A DNA stretch of 31,483 nucleotides from CAZXCK01 sp964639225 (GTDB lineage Bacteria > Chloroflexota > Anaerolineae > Aggregatilineales > Phototrophicaceae), in the NCBI GenBank assembly GCA_964639225.1, contig CAZXCK010000035.1, positions 1-31,483 on the forward strand. The letters are read 5' to 3'. The first letter of the stretch is position 1, and every line of letters begins with the position of its first letter. Positions 14,502 to 22,776 of this stretch are shown here, one piece after another. The position numbers were made by a program, and so were the translations under genes. The notes beneath the pieces were generated by a model. It searched no databases. It was not told the origin of the DNA and saw only the letters and a list, made by a program, of their open reading frames with translations.

Positions 14502-15044
14502 TTGACACCCACCCAACCCATACCGCCCCGCCCCCATCTCGAAACGCTGATCAGGCGCGGCCTGCTGGTGGTCTTTCTGCTGATCTGGCTGATTGGCGCC
14601 GGGCTGACGCTCACCACACCAGTCATCCGATATTTCAACATCCCCGCCCTGCCCGACGACCCAACCGGCAGTCTGCTGATGTGGTTTTCCGCCGATAACC
14701 TGAAACTGCATCCGTATTTCTTCGCCGACCTGCGCACCCATATCAGGGACTGGGTCGCAGACGTGCCACCGGACGAAACGGTCTATCTGCTGTTTACTGA
14801 TTATCATGCTGGTACAGACCACAAACCGGACGCCGGACTGGCACGCAACCTGATTCACTATAGCTGGATATGGGTGTATCCACGTCCGCTGGTGTCGCTC
14901 AACACCGAACTGGACTCGATCAACGTCGGTGAGCCAGCGTTCATCCCGGAACCCGGCGATGGCGTAGTGATCCTGGCTGGCTCAGAGCCGCTGCCGGGCC
15001 GTTCCTGCCAGCCCACACTGGAAGGGCTGTATCTATGCCACTGA
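14502..15044 (+). CDS. Single-pass membrane protein, unknown function, coupled to the next gene
   Basis: The 180-residue protein has a proline-rich cytoplasmic N-terminus, one membrane segment (about 18-40, RGLLVVFLLIWLIGAGL) and an extracytoplasmic domain of about 135 residues. That domain contains HPYFFADLRTHIRDWVADV, TVYLLFTDYHAG and SWIWVYPRPLVSLN, and it ends with two cysteines (C172-region SCQPTLEGLYLCH). I do not recognise the domain. The TTG start at 14502 is supported by GAGGAG about 7 bases upstream. Its 3' end overlaps the start of the polytopic protein gene by 10 bases, a sign of translational coupling. Together they look like an accessory subunit plus a membrane enzyme. Confidence 0.7.
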   Translation: MTPTQPIPPRPHLETLIRRGLLVVFLLIWLIGAGLTLTTPVIRYFNIPALPDDPTGSLLMWFSADNLKLHPYFFADLRTHIRDWVADVPPDETVYLLFTDYHAGTDHKPDAGLARNLIHYSWIWVYPRPLVSLNTELDSINVGEPAFIPEPGDGVVILAGSEPLPGRSCQPTLEGLYLCH

Positions 15045-16393
15045 TTCCGTTCCTGACGACCTGGGCACTCGGCTGGCTGGCCTACCGCGCCGTACAGCGC
15101 CAGCAGGCCGGTCTCAGCCCGGTGGGAATTGCTACCGCCTGGGTGCTGGGCGCAGGTGTCGTCCATGCGATCTATTACGTCCATGTGTTGTTTCTGCTGC
15201 GCAATCCGCATCCGCTGGTCCTGATCCTGCCGGGTCTCATCGGCCTGATAGACGTCGTGCGTGTCGCCCGCGCGGGACGCTGGCGCGGCTGGCAGCCGTT
15301 TCGTGACGCGCCACGTGCCTCGATGCTGCTGGCGGCCTGCCTCGTAGTGATGACGCTTTTGACGGCGATTAACGGCTTTTATCTGGATACGCTGCGCATC
15401 TGGCTGGCACGCGCCCAGGCCCTCGACCAACTGCCGGATTATCGTCACGCGATGGAAAACATCTTCTGGCTGTTCCACCCGGAGTACCCGCCGCTATGGA
15501 GCCACCAGTACCAGTGGCAGATGCAGTTTGGTGACTCGATGCTGGCGCTCAAGCTGCCGTCGCTCGGTTACTATGTGACGCTGCTGGCGGCGGCGGTGGC
15601 GCTGCTGGCGCGCTCGACCCGCAACCCGATACTGTGGACGGTGATCGTAGCGCTGCCGGGGTTGTTCGTGTGGGTGTGGCCCACCGGCACCGCCGATATG
15701 CCCCTCAGCGCCTCGGTGACGCTGGGCGTGTGCTGGCTGTTCATCTATCGTGAGAGCCGTGCCGCACGCGACCTGTGGTGCGCAGCGCTGGTTATCGGCC
15801 TGCTGACACTTATCAAGAACGAGGGGATACTGCTGGTGGTCTGCCTGCTGGTGCCGCTGGCCCTGGACGCGCTGCGTCCGGCACACCGGGGGCTGGCGCT
15901 GCGATCGCTGCTGACAGTGGCCGGGGTCAGCGCCATCTGCGCCTTGAGCTGGCTGCTGCTGGTGTGGTCTGTCGCGCCCGGCATCAGCGATTTTTCGCTG
16001 GGAGCGTTCAGTACGGACCAGCTACAGACCGCGCTTGCAGTTGGCGTGCCGGTACTGCTGGACCCGCTGACAGCCGCCGCCTGGCCGCTGATGATCGTCC
16101 TGCTGGCGCTGGGTTTCTGGCGTGAGCCGCTGCTGTGGCTGCCGGCACTACTCTACGCGCTGGGGATGCTGTTCGCTTACGCCTTCAGCGTATACCCACC
16201 GGGGGTCATGCACCACATCGTACAGAGCTATCACCGCCTGCTGGCGCAGATGCTGCCGCTGGCGCTGATCTACATCATCGGCGCGCTGACCAGCGGCCAG
16301 TCGATATATCCATATTTCCGCCGCTACGATGAACAGACCGAGCCGGCATCAGCGGACGCCATCAGCGCAGGCGAACCACACCTTTATCGGTAG
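15035..16393 (+). CDS. Polytopic membrane protein, candidate GT-C-type glycosyltransferase
   Basis: A 452-residue protein with roughly ten or more hydrophobic segments. Between the membrane segments is a loop with LPDYRHAMENIFWLFHPEYPPLW, followed later by LLTLIKNEGILLV. These match the pattern of GT39/ArnT-like lipid-linked sugar transferases in which an aspartate lies in the first extracytoplasmic loop, an HPEYPPL segment follows, and a KNEG turn comes later. The first loop here also has GFYLDTLRIWLARA, where D would be the candidate catalytic residue. Such enzymes move sugars from polyprenyl-phosphate donors to acceptors outside the membrane; acceptor and donor are unknown. The start ATG at 15035 overlaps the upstream gene. 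Its 3' end overlaps the converging 213-residue gene by 32 bases. Confidence in the function is modest. Confidence 0.6.
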   Translation: MPLIPFLTTWALGWLAYRAVQRQQAGLSPVGIATAWVLGAGVVHAIYYVHVLFLLRNPHPLVLILPGLIGLIDVVRVARAGRWRGWQPFRDAPRASMLLAACLVVMTLLTAINGFYLDTLRIWLARAQALDQLPDYRHAMENIFWLFHPEYPPLWSHQYQWQMQFGDSMLALKLPSLGYYVTLLAAAVALLARSTRNPILWTVIVALPGLFVWVWPTGTADMPLSASVTLGVCWLFIYRESRAARDLWCAALVIGLLTLIKNEGILLVVCLLVPLALDALRPAHRGLALRSLLTVAGVSAICALSWLLLVWSVAPGISDFSLGAFSTDQLQTALAVGVPVLLDPLTAAAWPLMIVLLALGFWREPLLWLPALLYALGMLFAYAFSVYPPGVMHHIVQSYHRLLAQMLPLALIYIIGALTSGQSIYPYFRRYDEQTEPASADAISAGEPHLYR

Positions 16394-17003
16394 CCTCATC
16401 GATGCGGTCAGCGGGCACGGCCACCAGCCGCGACTCGCCACGATAATCCAGTGCCAGCGTGGTAAATGTCACCACCTGGCCCCAACCGCGCATTAGCGGC
16501 GGCGGCGACGCGATCAGGCGCAGCACCAGCGCCTCGACCGGCCACCAGTCGCGTTTGCTGGTGAAGTGATGCGCCAGCACCAGCGGCGCACTGCGTTTGA
16601 GGCGCAGCAGCCCCTTCTGCGCCTGCTGGCGGTAGCGGTCGGCGGTGCGCAGCACATCCGGCGGATAGCCATCCAGCCGCGAGCGAATATGATGGCCGAA
16701 GACCGCAGGCGTCATCACATCGATGACCGCCCGGCGGATGCCACGCCGTCCGTTTTCGTCCTGCTGGTCGGTAACAGTCACCTCGGAGACCGCCACACGG
16801 CCATCATCCAGCGGAAAGCACTTGATCGACCGTGCGCCCACAAAAGCGGGCGTCCCCCAGCCCTGCCCGCGCGACATGGCGCTGCGCCAGATCAGTTTGA
16901 GCGTCTCCGCATCGTAGCCATCAGTGGGCGACGTGAAATTATAACCGCGCTGGTGCCCTTCCATGACGTATTCGATCACCAGGCGGCTGGCGGCCAGACT
17001 CAT
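16362..17003 (-). CDS. Unknown protein translationally coupled to a small GTPase
   Basis: A soluble 213-residue protein with no recognised family. The N-terminal half starts RLVIEYVMEGHQRGYNFTSP, then has AETLKLIWRSAMSRGQGWG, FVGARSIKCFPLDDGRVAV and TVTDQQDENGRRGIRRAVI. The C-terminal half (about 115-213) has DRYRQQAQKGLLRLKRSAPL and RDWWPVEALVLRLIASPP. The H17-QRGY start and the D-x-x-D-E-x-G-R-x-G motif recall the N-terminal domains of GTPase-associated proteins from bacterial conflict systems. I could not establish that homology by eye. The start codon overlaps the GTPase stop (ATGA), strong evidence that the two products are made together, so it is probably an effector or regulator of that GTPase. 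No membrane segment is seen. Confidence 0.7.
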   Translation of the reverse strand: MSLAASRLVIEYVMEGHQRGYNFTSPTDGYDAETLKLIWRSAMSRGQGWGTPAFVGARSIKCFPLDDGRVAVSEVTVTDQQDENGRRGIRRAVIDVMTPAVFGHHIRSRLDGYPPDVLRTADRYRQQAQKGLLRLKRSAPLVLAHHFTSKRDWWPVEALVLRLIASPPPLMRGWGQVVTFTTLALDYRGESRLVAVPADRIDEATDKGVVRLR

Positions 17004-17713
17004 TCGAGGTCTTTCTCCGCTCTGGGGCGTGGGCGCAGCACGTTGAAAAACTGCTTCATCATGGCGCGGATGCCCCGCCCCGTCACCAGACTGCCGTGCG
17101 TGATGGCGAACTTATAGCCCACTCGCTCGGCCTGTGCCCGCAGGCGCTTCTGCTCGTTGCGGTAATGCACCATCACATCGTCGAGAGTCATCTGGTCGGC
17201 CCACAGGTCGGACTTGTTGACGACGATGAAGAACGCCTTCAGCTTCTTGGATGCCGCCGGTTCGTCGTCGATCATCTGCATCACGAAGTTGAGCGCGTCC
17301 TTCTGCAGATGAATGTCGGTGTGGTCCATCATAAAGATGATGCCCCAGGGCTGCACCTCGCGCATGAGTTCCACCCAGTCGGTTTCCCACATGGCGTATT
17401 CGCCGCCCACGTCGCGGGCCGGTTTGAGACGCATGTGCGCGTCCCCAATGCGGGCGTTGAAATCCGGGACCACGTCACCGCCGGCGGTGGTGGGGTCCGG
17501 CGCGAAGCCGTCGATGTCGTCCATGTTCTGGCGCAGCCACTCGATGAGCGTCGTTTTGCCCACCTGACGCGCACCCAACACGATAAACGGCAAACCGGAG
17601 ACGCGCACATAGAAGAAATCTTCCAGCACACTGCGCCCCTCGGTGACGGTGCGCGTCACCGTGCTGATCGAGCCAACGACGACGGTAATCAGCGTATCGA
17701 TAATGTTAGACAT
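17000..17713 (-). CDS. Arf/Ras-like small GTPase
   Basis: A 237-residue P-loop GTPase. G1 is GARQVGKT (47-54), a G2-like PTTAGG lies at 74-79, and G3 is D101-V-G-G104 followed by E105. G4 is N166-K-S-D169, and a G5-like GSLVTGRG follows at 207-214. The DVGG form and the spacing resemble Arf/G-alpha and bacterial MglA-like GTPases rather than translation GTPases. The position after DxxG, which is Gln in Ras and Arf, is Glu here. The N-terminal 30 residues (IIDTLITVVVGSISTVT) are hydrophobic and could be an amphipathic membrane anchor. The ATG at 17713 has AAGGAC upstream. The stop overlaps the start of the 213-residue gene. It lies 77 bases after the TPR gene in the kinase cluster. Confidence 0.85.
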   Translation of the reverse strand: MSNIIDTLITVVVGSISTVTRTVTEGRSVLEDFFYVRVSGLPFIVLGARQVGKTTLIEWLRQNMDDIDGFAPDPTTAGGDVVPDFNARIGDAHMRLKPARDVGGEYAMWETDWVELMREVQPWGIIFMMDHTDIHLQKDALNFVMQMIDDEPAASKKLKAFFIVVNKSDLWADQMTLDDVMVHYRNEQKRLRAQAERVGYKFAITHGSLVTGRGIRAMMKQFFNVLRPRPRAEKDLE

Positions 17714-17790
17714 TCCACTTTTGTCCTTACAACTGTTCCACTACTCACTGATCCCTTTACGTAGCCATCCGGACTAAAGTTGCTGATTGG

Positions 17791-18654
17791 CTATCCCAGC
17801 CGCTGGCGCAGCCGATCATACTGGCTGTCATCGAGGCTCTGGCGCATGTGCGCCTGTAAGTCTGGCGAGCCTGCCCGCAGACCCTGCTCGCACAGCGCCG
17901 TCGCCGTATCGAGGTCGCCGCGCCGGGCCGCCAGCAGCCCCCGGTTGAAAGCGATCAGCGGGTCATCCGGCATCAACTCAGCAGCCTGGATATAGAGCAC
18001 ATCCGCTTCGGCCAGCCGGTCGAGCCGGGCCAGCGCCGCCGCCTGCGCCAGCATCAGCGCGGCGATCATCGGCGTATAGGTCGGGTCCGCGCTATCACCA
18101 GCGAAGGTCGCCAGTTGTTCTCGCGCGGCTTCATAATGGAGCAGCGCGGCGTTATCGTCACCGGACTCGGCGGCCAGTTCCGCCGCCCAGCGCTGCCAGC
18201 GCCAGTCCACTGGACTCGCCGAAATCCACGCCGCCGCGACCTGCCGCGCCTCATCCAGATGACCGGCCCCACGCAGCAGATTGATGTGACGCTCGGCCAG
18301 CCGGGCATGGCGTTGATGGCGTGCGCAGCCGCGCTGCACCGAGGCCAGCGCCTCGTCGATGCGACCCAGGCGCTCATAGATGACGCTGCGCAGCAGATGG
18401 TCATCCGGCGACAGCGGACCATCCAGGGTATCCAGGTCATCAAGGGCGGCGCGCAGCGAATTCTCGTCGGAGTGCCGCGCCAGAATGCCAGCGCGCAGCC
18501 GCAGCCCTATGTTGCGCCGGATAGGGTCGCCAATCCAGTTCCCCCGCCGCGAGTCGAGTCTCAGGAAACCGTTGAGGGCATCCAGCGCCTCGTTGATCTC
18601 GCCCGCACTCAGCCAGGCTTCGGCGGCATCCAGGTCGTCATGCTGATAACGCAT
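17791..18654 (-). CDS. TPR-repeat protein
   Basis: A soluble, entirely helical protein of 287 residues built from tetratricopeptide-like repeats. Recognisable repeats include DDLDAAEAWLSAGEINEALD (near the start), the segment LLRSVIYERLGRIDEALASV (about 87-106) and LINLLRGAGHLDEARQV-like sequence. Near the end comes PLIAFNRGLLAARRGDLDTA. It lacks a signal peptide or catalytic domain and most likely acts as a scaffold. Its ATG lies three bases after the stop of the giant histidine kinase gene, with GGGG in the end of that gene as ribosome-binding site. That arrangement indicates co-translation and a possible role in the same signalling pathway. The small GTPase follows on the same strand. Confidence 0.85.
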   Translation of the reverse strand: MRYQHDDLDAAEAWLSAGEINEALDALNGFLRLDSRRGNWIGDPIRRNIGLRLRAGILARHSDENSLRAALDDLDTLDGPLSPDDHLLRSVIYERLGRIDEALASVQRGCARHQRHARLAERHINLLRGAGHLDEARQVAAAWISASPVDWRWQRWAAELAAESGDDNAALLHYEAAREQLATFAGDSADPTYTPMIAALMLAQAAALARLDRLAEADVLYIQAAELMPDDPLIAFNRGLLAARRGDLDTATALCEQGLRAGSPDLQAHMRQSLDDSQYDRLRQRLG

Positions 18655-18657
18655 CGA

Positions 18658-21600
18658 TCAGCCCCCAGTCAGCGGCAGCCATATGGAGAAGGTCGTTCCC
18701 TCACCCGGCTGGCTCTCCAGTGTAATCTCACCGCCATGAATCTCGACGATCTCACGGGTGATGCTCAACCCCAGCCCCACCCCGGAGCTGTAGTCGTTAA
18801 TGCGAACAAAAGGTTTGAATACCTCTTTCTGCATATTCTCCGGGATGCCGATGCCGGTGTCGCTCACCTTAATCAGCGCCCGCAGCGGTTCGGAGTCGCT
18901 GCGTCGCTGGCGGCAGACGCTGACAGTCACCTGGCCACCTGCCGGGGTGTAGTTGATCGCATTCGTCAGCAGATTGGTAATCACCTGCACCAGGCGCGAT
19001 GGGTCCACATCGATACGCAGCGGATCGCCGCCCGCATGGTAGGTCAGGCCCAGTTCGCGTTGTTCGGCTTCCGGACGCTGTACGTCAACGACCTTTTGCA
19101 CCAGCTCCTGCAAAACAACCGACTCGCGGTTGAGTGTAATAACACCGTGCTCGAAGCGCGACACATCCAGCAGATCATCGACCAGTTTGCGCATGCGGTC
19201 GGTGACGGTATTCATCACCGCCAGATGCTCGTCCAGGTTTTCCGGCTGGCGCTTGATGAGGTAAAGCCGGGTTTTCATGTTGGTGACCGGCGTGCGCAGC
19301 TCATGCGACGCGGTGGCGATAAAGCGCGCCTTCTGCGCTTCCAGGCGTTTGGCCGCGCTGACATCGCGCAGCAGCACCACCCCGCCCGCCGGCTGCTGGT
19401 CCGCGCCGACAACCTGCGTTGTCACCAGCCGGGCGTCGAAAAACTCGCCGTCTTTGCGGCGCACCCGAATCTCATTGTGCCACAAACCATGCTGCTGCAC
19501 CTTCTCGCGCAGGCCAGCCAGCATATCACTGCTGGCCGGGTCGTTCTGGTCGATGAGCAGCGAATGCCACTGTGATTGCAGCCAATCGCCGATGGCGTAG
19601 CCTGTTAGCCGGACCAGCGGCTGATTGACAAACTGAATATACCCGTTGTGATCGTAATAGATCACACCATCGGCCATCGCGTCCAGGATGGCGCGCAAAC
19701 GCCCCCGTTCCTGCTCCAGTTCGGCGGTGCGTTCGGCGACACGCTGACTCAGGTCGCTGGCGTGCTGCCGCACCGCCTGGAACAGCCGCGCGTTCTGAAT
19801 GGCAATGCCCGCCTGATTGCAGAAGGCCAGCAGCCGCTCGGCATGCACCGCCTGGAAATGGTCCGGGTTACTGCTGGCGAGATTGATAAAACCAATCACC
19901 CCGCCCTCGGCATGGATGGGCACCCCCACATATGATCGTATCCATTCCCGCCCCTGTCGCTTAATCCACAGGGGGGCGGCCTGCGTATTGGAGATAATCA
20001 TCGGCTGGCCGGTCTCCAGAATATGGCGCAGGTTAGGCAGTTGGGCAAGCGAGATGCTCTGCTGGTGCATAAGATCGCGCTCGTCACTGGGACAATCCGG
20101 GCTGGTGCGCACGCGAATCACCCGTACCTGATCCTGTTTTTCGACCAGCATGATGTTCGTCGTCTCATGCTCTGGGACGACGCGCATGGCATACGTCAGC
20201 ACCCGATCCAGTACCTCGGTCAGTTCCAGCGACTGCGTCAGCGCCGCCGCGCTGGCGGAGAGCGCCTCGGCCAGCATACGCTGCTCGCGTTCCGCCTGTT
20301 CGGCGCGCTGCCGTTCGGTAATCTGTTCGCGCAGGACGGTATTGGCCTGCTGAAGCTCGCGTGTGCGCACATTGACGCGCTGTTCCAGCAGTTCATTGGC
20401 CCGCTTGAGCGTGCGTTCGGCAGCTTTACGCTCGGTGATATCGGTACACACGCCCACCAGACTGTACCGGCCATCATTCATCGGCGTGACTTTGACCTCT
20501 TCGTGCAACCAGCGAATCTCGCCATCGGCGCGATAAGCGCGGAATTCCTGCTGATAAACCGTCGCGCCGCTGCGTATCATCCGGGTGCTTTTATCGCTCA
20601 GGCGTTTTTTGTCTTCGGCGATGATACTGCGCGTCCAGGCTCTGGCATAATTCTCGCCCGGTTCCAGCTCCAGCGGAAGGAAGTTCTGCGCCGCTTCCAC
20701 GCTGGAAATCTCGATGTTCAGGCGCAGGCGCTCGCCATCGTCGGTGGCGACAGCCGACCACAGCAGACAGTTCGCCCCGGAAATGACGTGATTCAGGCGA
20801 TCCTCGGCCAGGCGCAGCGCCGTTATGTCGCGGTTGATGCCCACCAGTCCGGTGATCTCCCCGTTATGGTTGTAAAGCGGGACTTTGGTCGTCAACTGCC
20901 AGGTTTGATCGCCTTCGGTGTGCATGTTGTGCTGCACGTTGATGATGGACAGGTCTCCGCGTATCAGCGCCTGCTCATCCTGGTAGACGGCCTGCACCTG
21001 CTCTGCTGACAGATAATCATAATCAAAGTCCGTCGAGCCGATGACCTCACCGTTGGGCGCGTGGCGACTCATGCGCTGAGTCAGCGCCCGGTTTGCCATG
21101 ACGATGCGGCTGTCCCGGTCCTTGACGTAGATTTCGTCCGGGATGTTATCCAGCAATGTGCGCAGCAGATTGCGTTCTTCGGCCAGTTCCTGCTCGGCGC
21201 GCTGGCGCTCGGCGATCTGCTGGCGCAGTGTCTCGTTGGTCTGGCTAAGTTCGGCAGTACGCTGGCTGACGCGCACTTCGAGTTCATCCACGTGGCGCTG
21301 GGCGGCCTCGTGCAGGCGGGCGTTCTGGATGGCGATGCTGGCCTGGTTGGCAAATGCCAGCAAGTGCTCGCCGTGCGTGTCAGTAAACTGGCCCGGCTGG
21401 CGATGGTCAACATTTAACAGGCCAATCACGCGAGCTTCAAGGATGATTGGCGCCGTAATCGAAGAGCGCAGCCAGCCAGTGCTGCCCGTTTCAAGCCAGA
21501 GTTCGGCGGTGGTGGTATCCTGGATAACGCTGGGACGGCAACTGGTGACAACCAGGCGCATATTCGGGTACTCGTCGATGGGCCAATCGCGCTGCAACCA

Positions 21601-22611
21601 GCCCGGCGAGACGTTGATCGCTTCATAGCCGCGATGGCCGAATACAGTCGCCACGCCATTGTCGATCAGCATCAGGTTAGTGGCTTCTGCCGGAATAATC
21701 CGCGTGACGTTAGCCAGCACACGGTCCACCACCTCATTGAGCTTAAGCGTGCTGTTGATGGCGGCAGCGGTGTCGCGCAGGGCTTCGGCCAGGCGTCGCT
21801 GTTCGCGCTCCGCCTGTTCGATCTCGTAGCGCCGGCTGACATCCCGCACGAAATTGAGCAAAGCGCGCCGCCCTTCGTAGATAAACAATCGGCTGCTGAT
21901 TTCGCCCGCAATGACCAAGCCATTTCGGGTACGGTAGCCCATCTCATAGACAAAGTGACCGCTGCTGGACATTTCCTGAAGAATCGCCGGGGCCATCTGC
22001 GAATCTTCCCCTGGCACTTCCACCGCAGAATATGGCATCCGCAGCAGTTCCTCGCGGCTGTAGCCCAGCCACTTAACCGCCCGCCGGTTGACATCCAGAA
22101 TGGCGTCGGCTGCCGGGTCCACAATAAAAATCGCCTCAGTGGCCGCGTCGAACAACTGCTGGTAGCGTGCTTCGCCTTCGCTGAACGGCTGTCCCTTGCC
22201 AGGATGATAGTTGCGCAGATCGCGAACGCGCAGCAGGTTATCCAGGCGGCGCAGCAGCAGCGCCTCGTGAACAGGATGCACCACACAATCATCGACGCCA
22301 GCAGCCAGCGCATGACGCAGCATATCGGGATCGTTATTGATAATGCCCAACAGCACAATCTCGTGACCGCCGGGCCTGGCTCGAATCTGCGCGCAGGCCG
22401 CCAGTGGATTGCCTTCCTTCATGCGCGTGTCCACGATAACGACGTCGGGGCGCTCTTGCCGGTAGACGGCAATTGTAGAAATCACATCAGTCGCCACCGT
22501 GACATGATAACCAGCCGCTTCCAGAATGGCTTTGATCTGCTGATTTTCATCGGGATCACTGGTAGCCAGGAGTATATTCACCATTTGAGCAACTTCAGAA
22601 ATGCCGTCCAT
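18658..22611 (-). CDS. Giant hybrid multi-PAS/GAF sensor histidine kinase
   Basis: A 1317-residue sensor kinase with no membrane segment, so it senses cytoplasmic or diffusible signals. Order by residue: receiver-like domain (11-127), PAS (about 146-265), GAF (284-435), coiled coil, PAS (482-600), PAS (604-730), coiled coil, GAF (784-945), coiled coil, PAS (973-1088), HisKA (1093-1157), HATPase (1201-1315). The phosphoacceptor is H1103 (SHELRTPVTNMK). The ATP site has N1213 and N1217, DTGIGI (1251-1256) and GVGLGLSI (1277-1284). The receiver keeps D19, D21 and D61 but has G89 and H112 where Thr/Ser and Lys are normal, so it may not be a working phosphoacceptor. The start is uncertain (22611 or ATG 22584) because neither has a clear ribosome-binding site. 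It is coupled to the TPR gene; no separate response regulator lies in the window. Confidence 0.93.
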   Translation of the reverse strand: MDGISEVAQMVNILLATSDPDENQQIKAILEAAGYHVTVATDVISTIAVYRQERPDVVIVDTRMKEGNPLAACAQIRARPGGHEIVLLGIINNDPDMLRHALAAGVDDCVVHPVHEALLLRRLDNLLRVRDLRNYHPGKGQPFSEGEARYQQLFDAATEAIFIVDPAADAILDVNRRAVKWLGYSREELLRMPYSAVEVPGEDSQMAPAILQEMSSSGHFVYEMGYRTRNGLVIAGEISSRLFIYEGRRALLNFVRDVSRRYEIEQAEREQRRLAEALRDTAAAINSTLKLNEVVDRVLANVTRIIPAEATNLMLIDNGVATVFGHRGYEAINVSPGWLQRDWPIDEYPNMRLVVTSCRPSVIQDTTTAELWLETGSTGWLRSSITAPIILEARVIGLLNVDHRQPGQFTDTHGEHLLAFANQASIAIQNARLHEAAQRHVDELEVRVSQRTAELSQTNETLRQQIAERQRAEQELAEERNLLRTLLDNIPDEIYVKDRDSRIVMANRALTQRMSRHAPNGEVIGSTDFDYDYLSAEQVQAVYQDEQALIRGDLSIINVQHNMHTEGDQTWQLTTKVPLYNHNGEITGLVGINRDITALRLAEDRLNHVISGANCLLWSAVATDDGERLRLNIEISSVEAAQNFLPLELEPGENYARAWTRSIIAEDKKRLSDKSTRMIRSGATVYQQEFRAYRADGEIRWLHEEVKVTPMNDGRYSLVGVCTDITERKAAERTLKRANELLEQRVNVRTRELQQANTVLREQITERQRAEQAEREQRMLAEALSASAAALTQSLELTEVLDRVLTYAMRVVPEHETTNIMLVEKQDQVRVIRVRTSPDCPSDERDLMHQQSISLAQLPNLRHILETGQPMIISNTQAAPLWIKRQGREWIRSYVGVPIHAEGGVIGFINLASSNPDHFQAVHAERLLAFCNQAGIAIQNARLFQAVRQHASDLSQRVAERTAELEQERGRLRAILDAMADGVIYYDHNGYIQFVNQPLVRLTGYAIGDWLQSQWHSLLIDQNDPASSDMLAGLREKVQQHGLWHNEIRVRRKDGEFFDARLVTTQVVGADQQPAGGVVLLRDVSAAKRLEAQKARFIATASHELRTPVTNMKTRLYLIKRQPENLDEHLAVMNTVTDRMRKLVDDLLDVSRFEHGVITLNRESVVLQELVQKVVDVQRPEAEQRELGLTYHAGGDPLRIDVDPSRLVQVITNLLTNAINYTPAGGQVTVSVCRQRRSDSEPLRALIKVSDTGIGIPENMQKEVFKPFVRINDYSSGVGLGLSITREIVEIHGGEITLESQPGEGTTFSIWLPLTGG

Positions 22612-22644
22612 AACATCAAAACCCAGCTTTGCTGCAAAACAAGC

Positions 22645-22656
22645 CTATAATTATAG
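22645..22656 (-). promoter_or_regulatory. -10 box within a palindrome before the histidine kinase
   Basis: CTATAATTATAG is a perfect 12-base palindrome that contains a consensus TATAAT on the minus strand (22655-22650), about 40 bases before the kinase start. A weak -35 candidate (TGGTAT) lies 16 bases upstream. The palindrome gives an equivalent -10 on the other strand, but no plus-strand gene follows. Confidence 0.45.
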
Positions 22657-22721
22657 TACATGCATCTTCAGATACCAGTAATTGAGAAGACGGCAGCCTG
22701 TCGGATTTTATACATAATTAA

Positions 22722-22754
22722 TAAAACAAAAAACGGCGCGTGGGGGCGCGCCGT
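22722..22754 (-). terminator. Intrinsic terminator of the aminotransferase gene
   Basis: On the minus strand ACGGCGCG (22754-22747) pairs with CGCGCCGT (22740-22733) around a six-base loop, followed by a T-rich tract that reads TTTTTTGTTTT to 22722. It lies 23 bases after the aminotransferase stop and separates that gene from the kinase promoter. Confidence 0.9.
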
Positions 22755-22776
22755 CTGGTTCGCGTTTGTGTCTGGT

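Noticed and set aside
16362..17003. Assigning the GTPase partner to a named GTPase-associated (GAP1-N) domain
   Set aside because: The resemblance is limited to a few motif-like positions; without a profile search the name would be a guess.
18115..19575. Long plus-strand open frame of 486 codons opposite the kinase and TPR genes
   Set aside because: It lies opposite clear domains with motifs (HisKA, HATPase, TPR), has no ribosome-binding site or recognisable domain, and is the usual GC-rich shadow.
22645..22700. A plus-strand promoter from the palindromic TATAAT near the kinase start
   Set aside because: No plus-strand gene lies downstream and the region is followed by the terminator and tail of the minus-strand aminotransferase.
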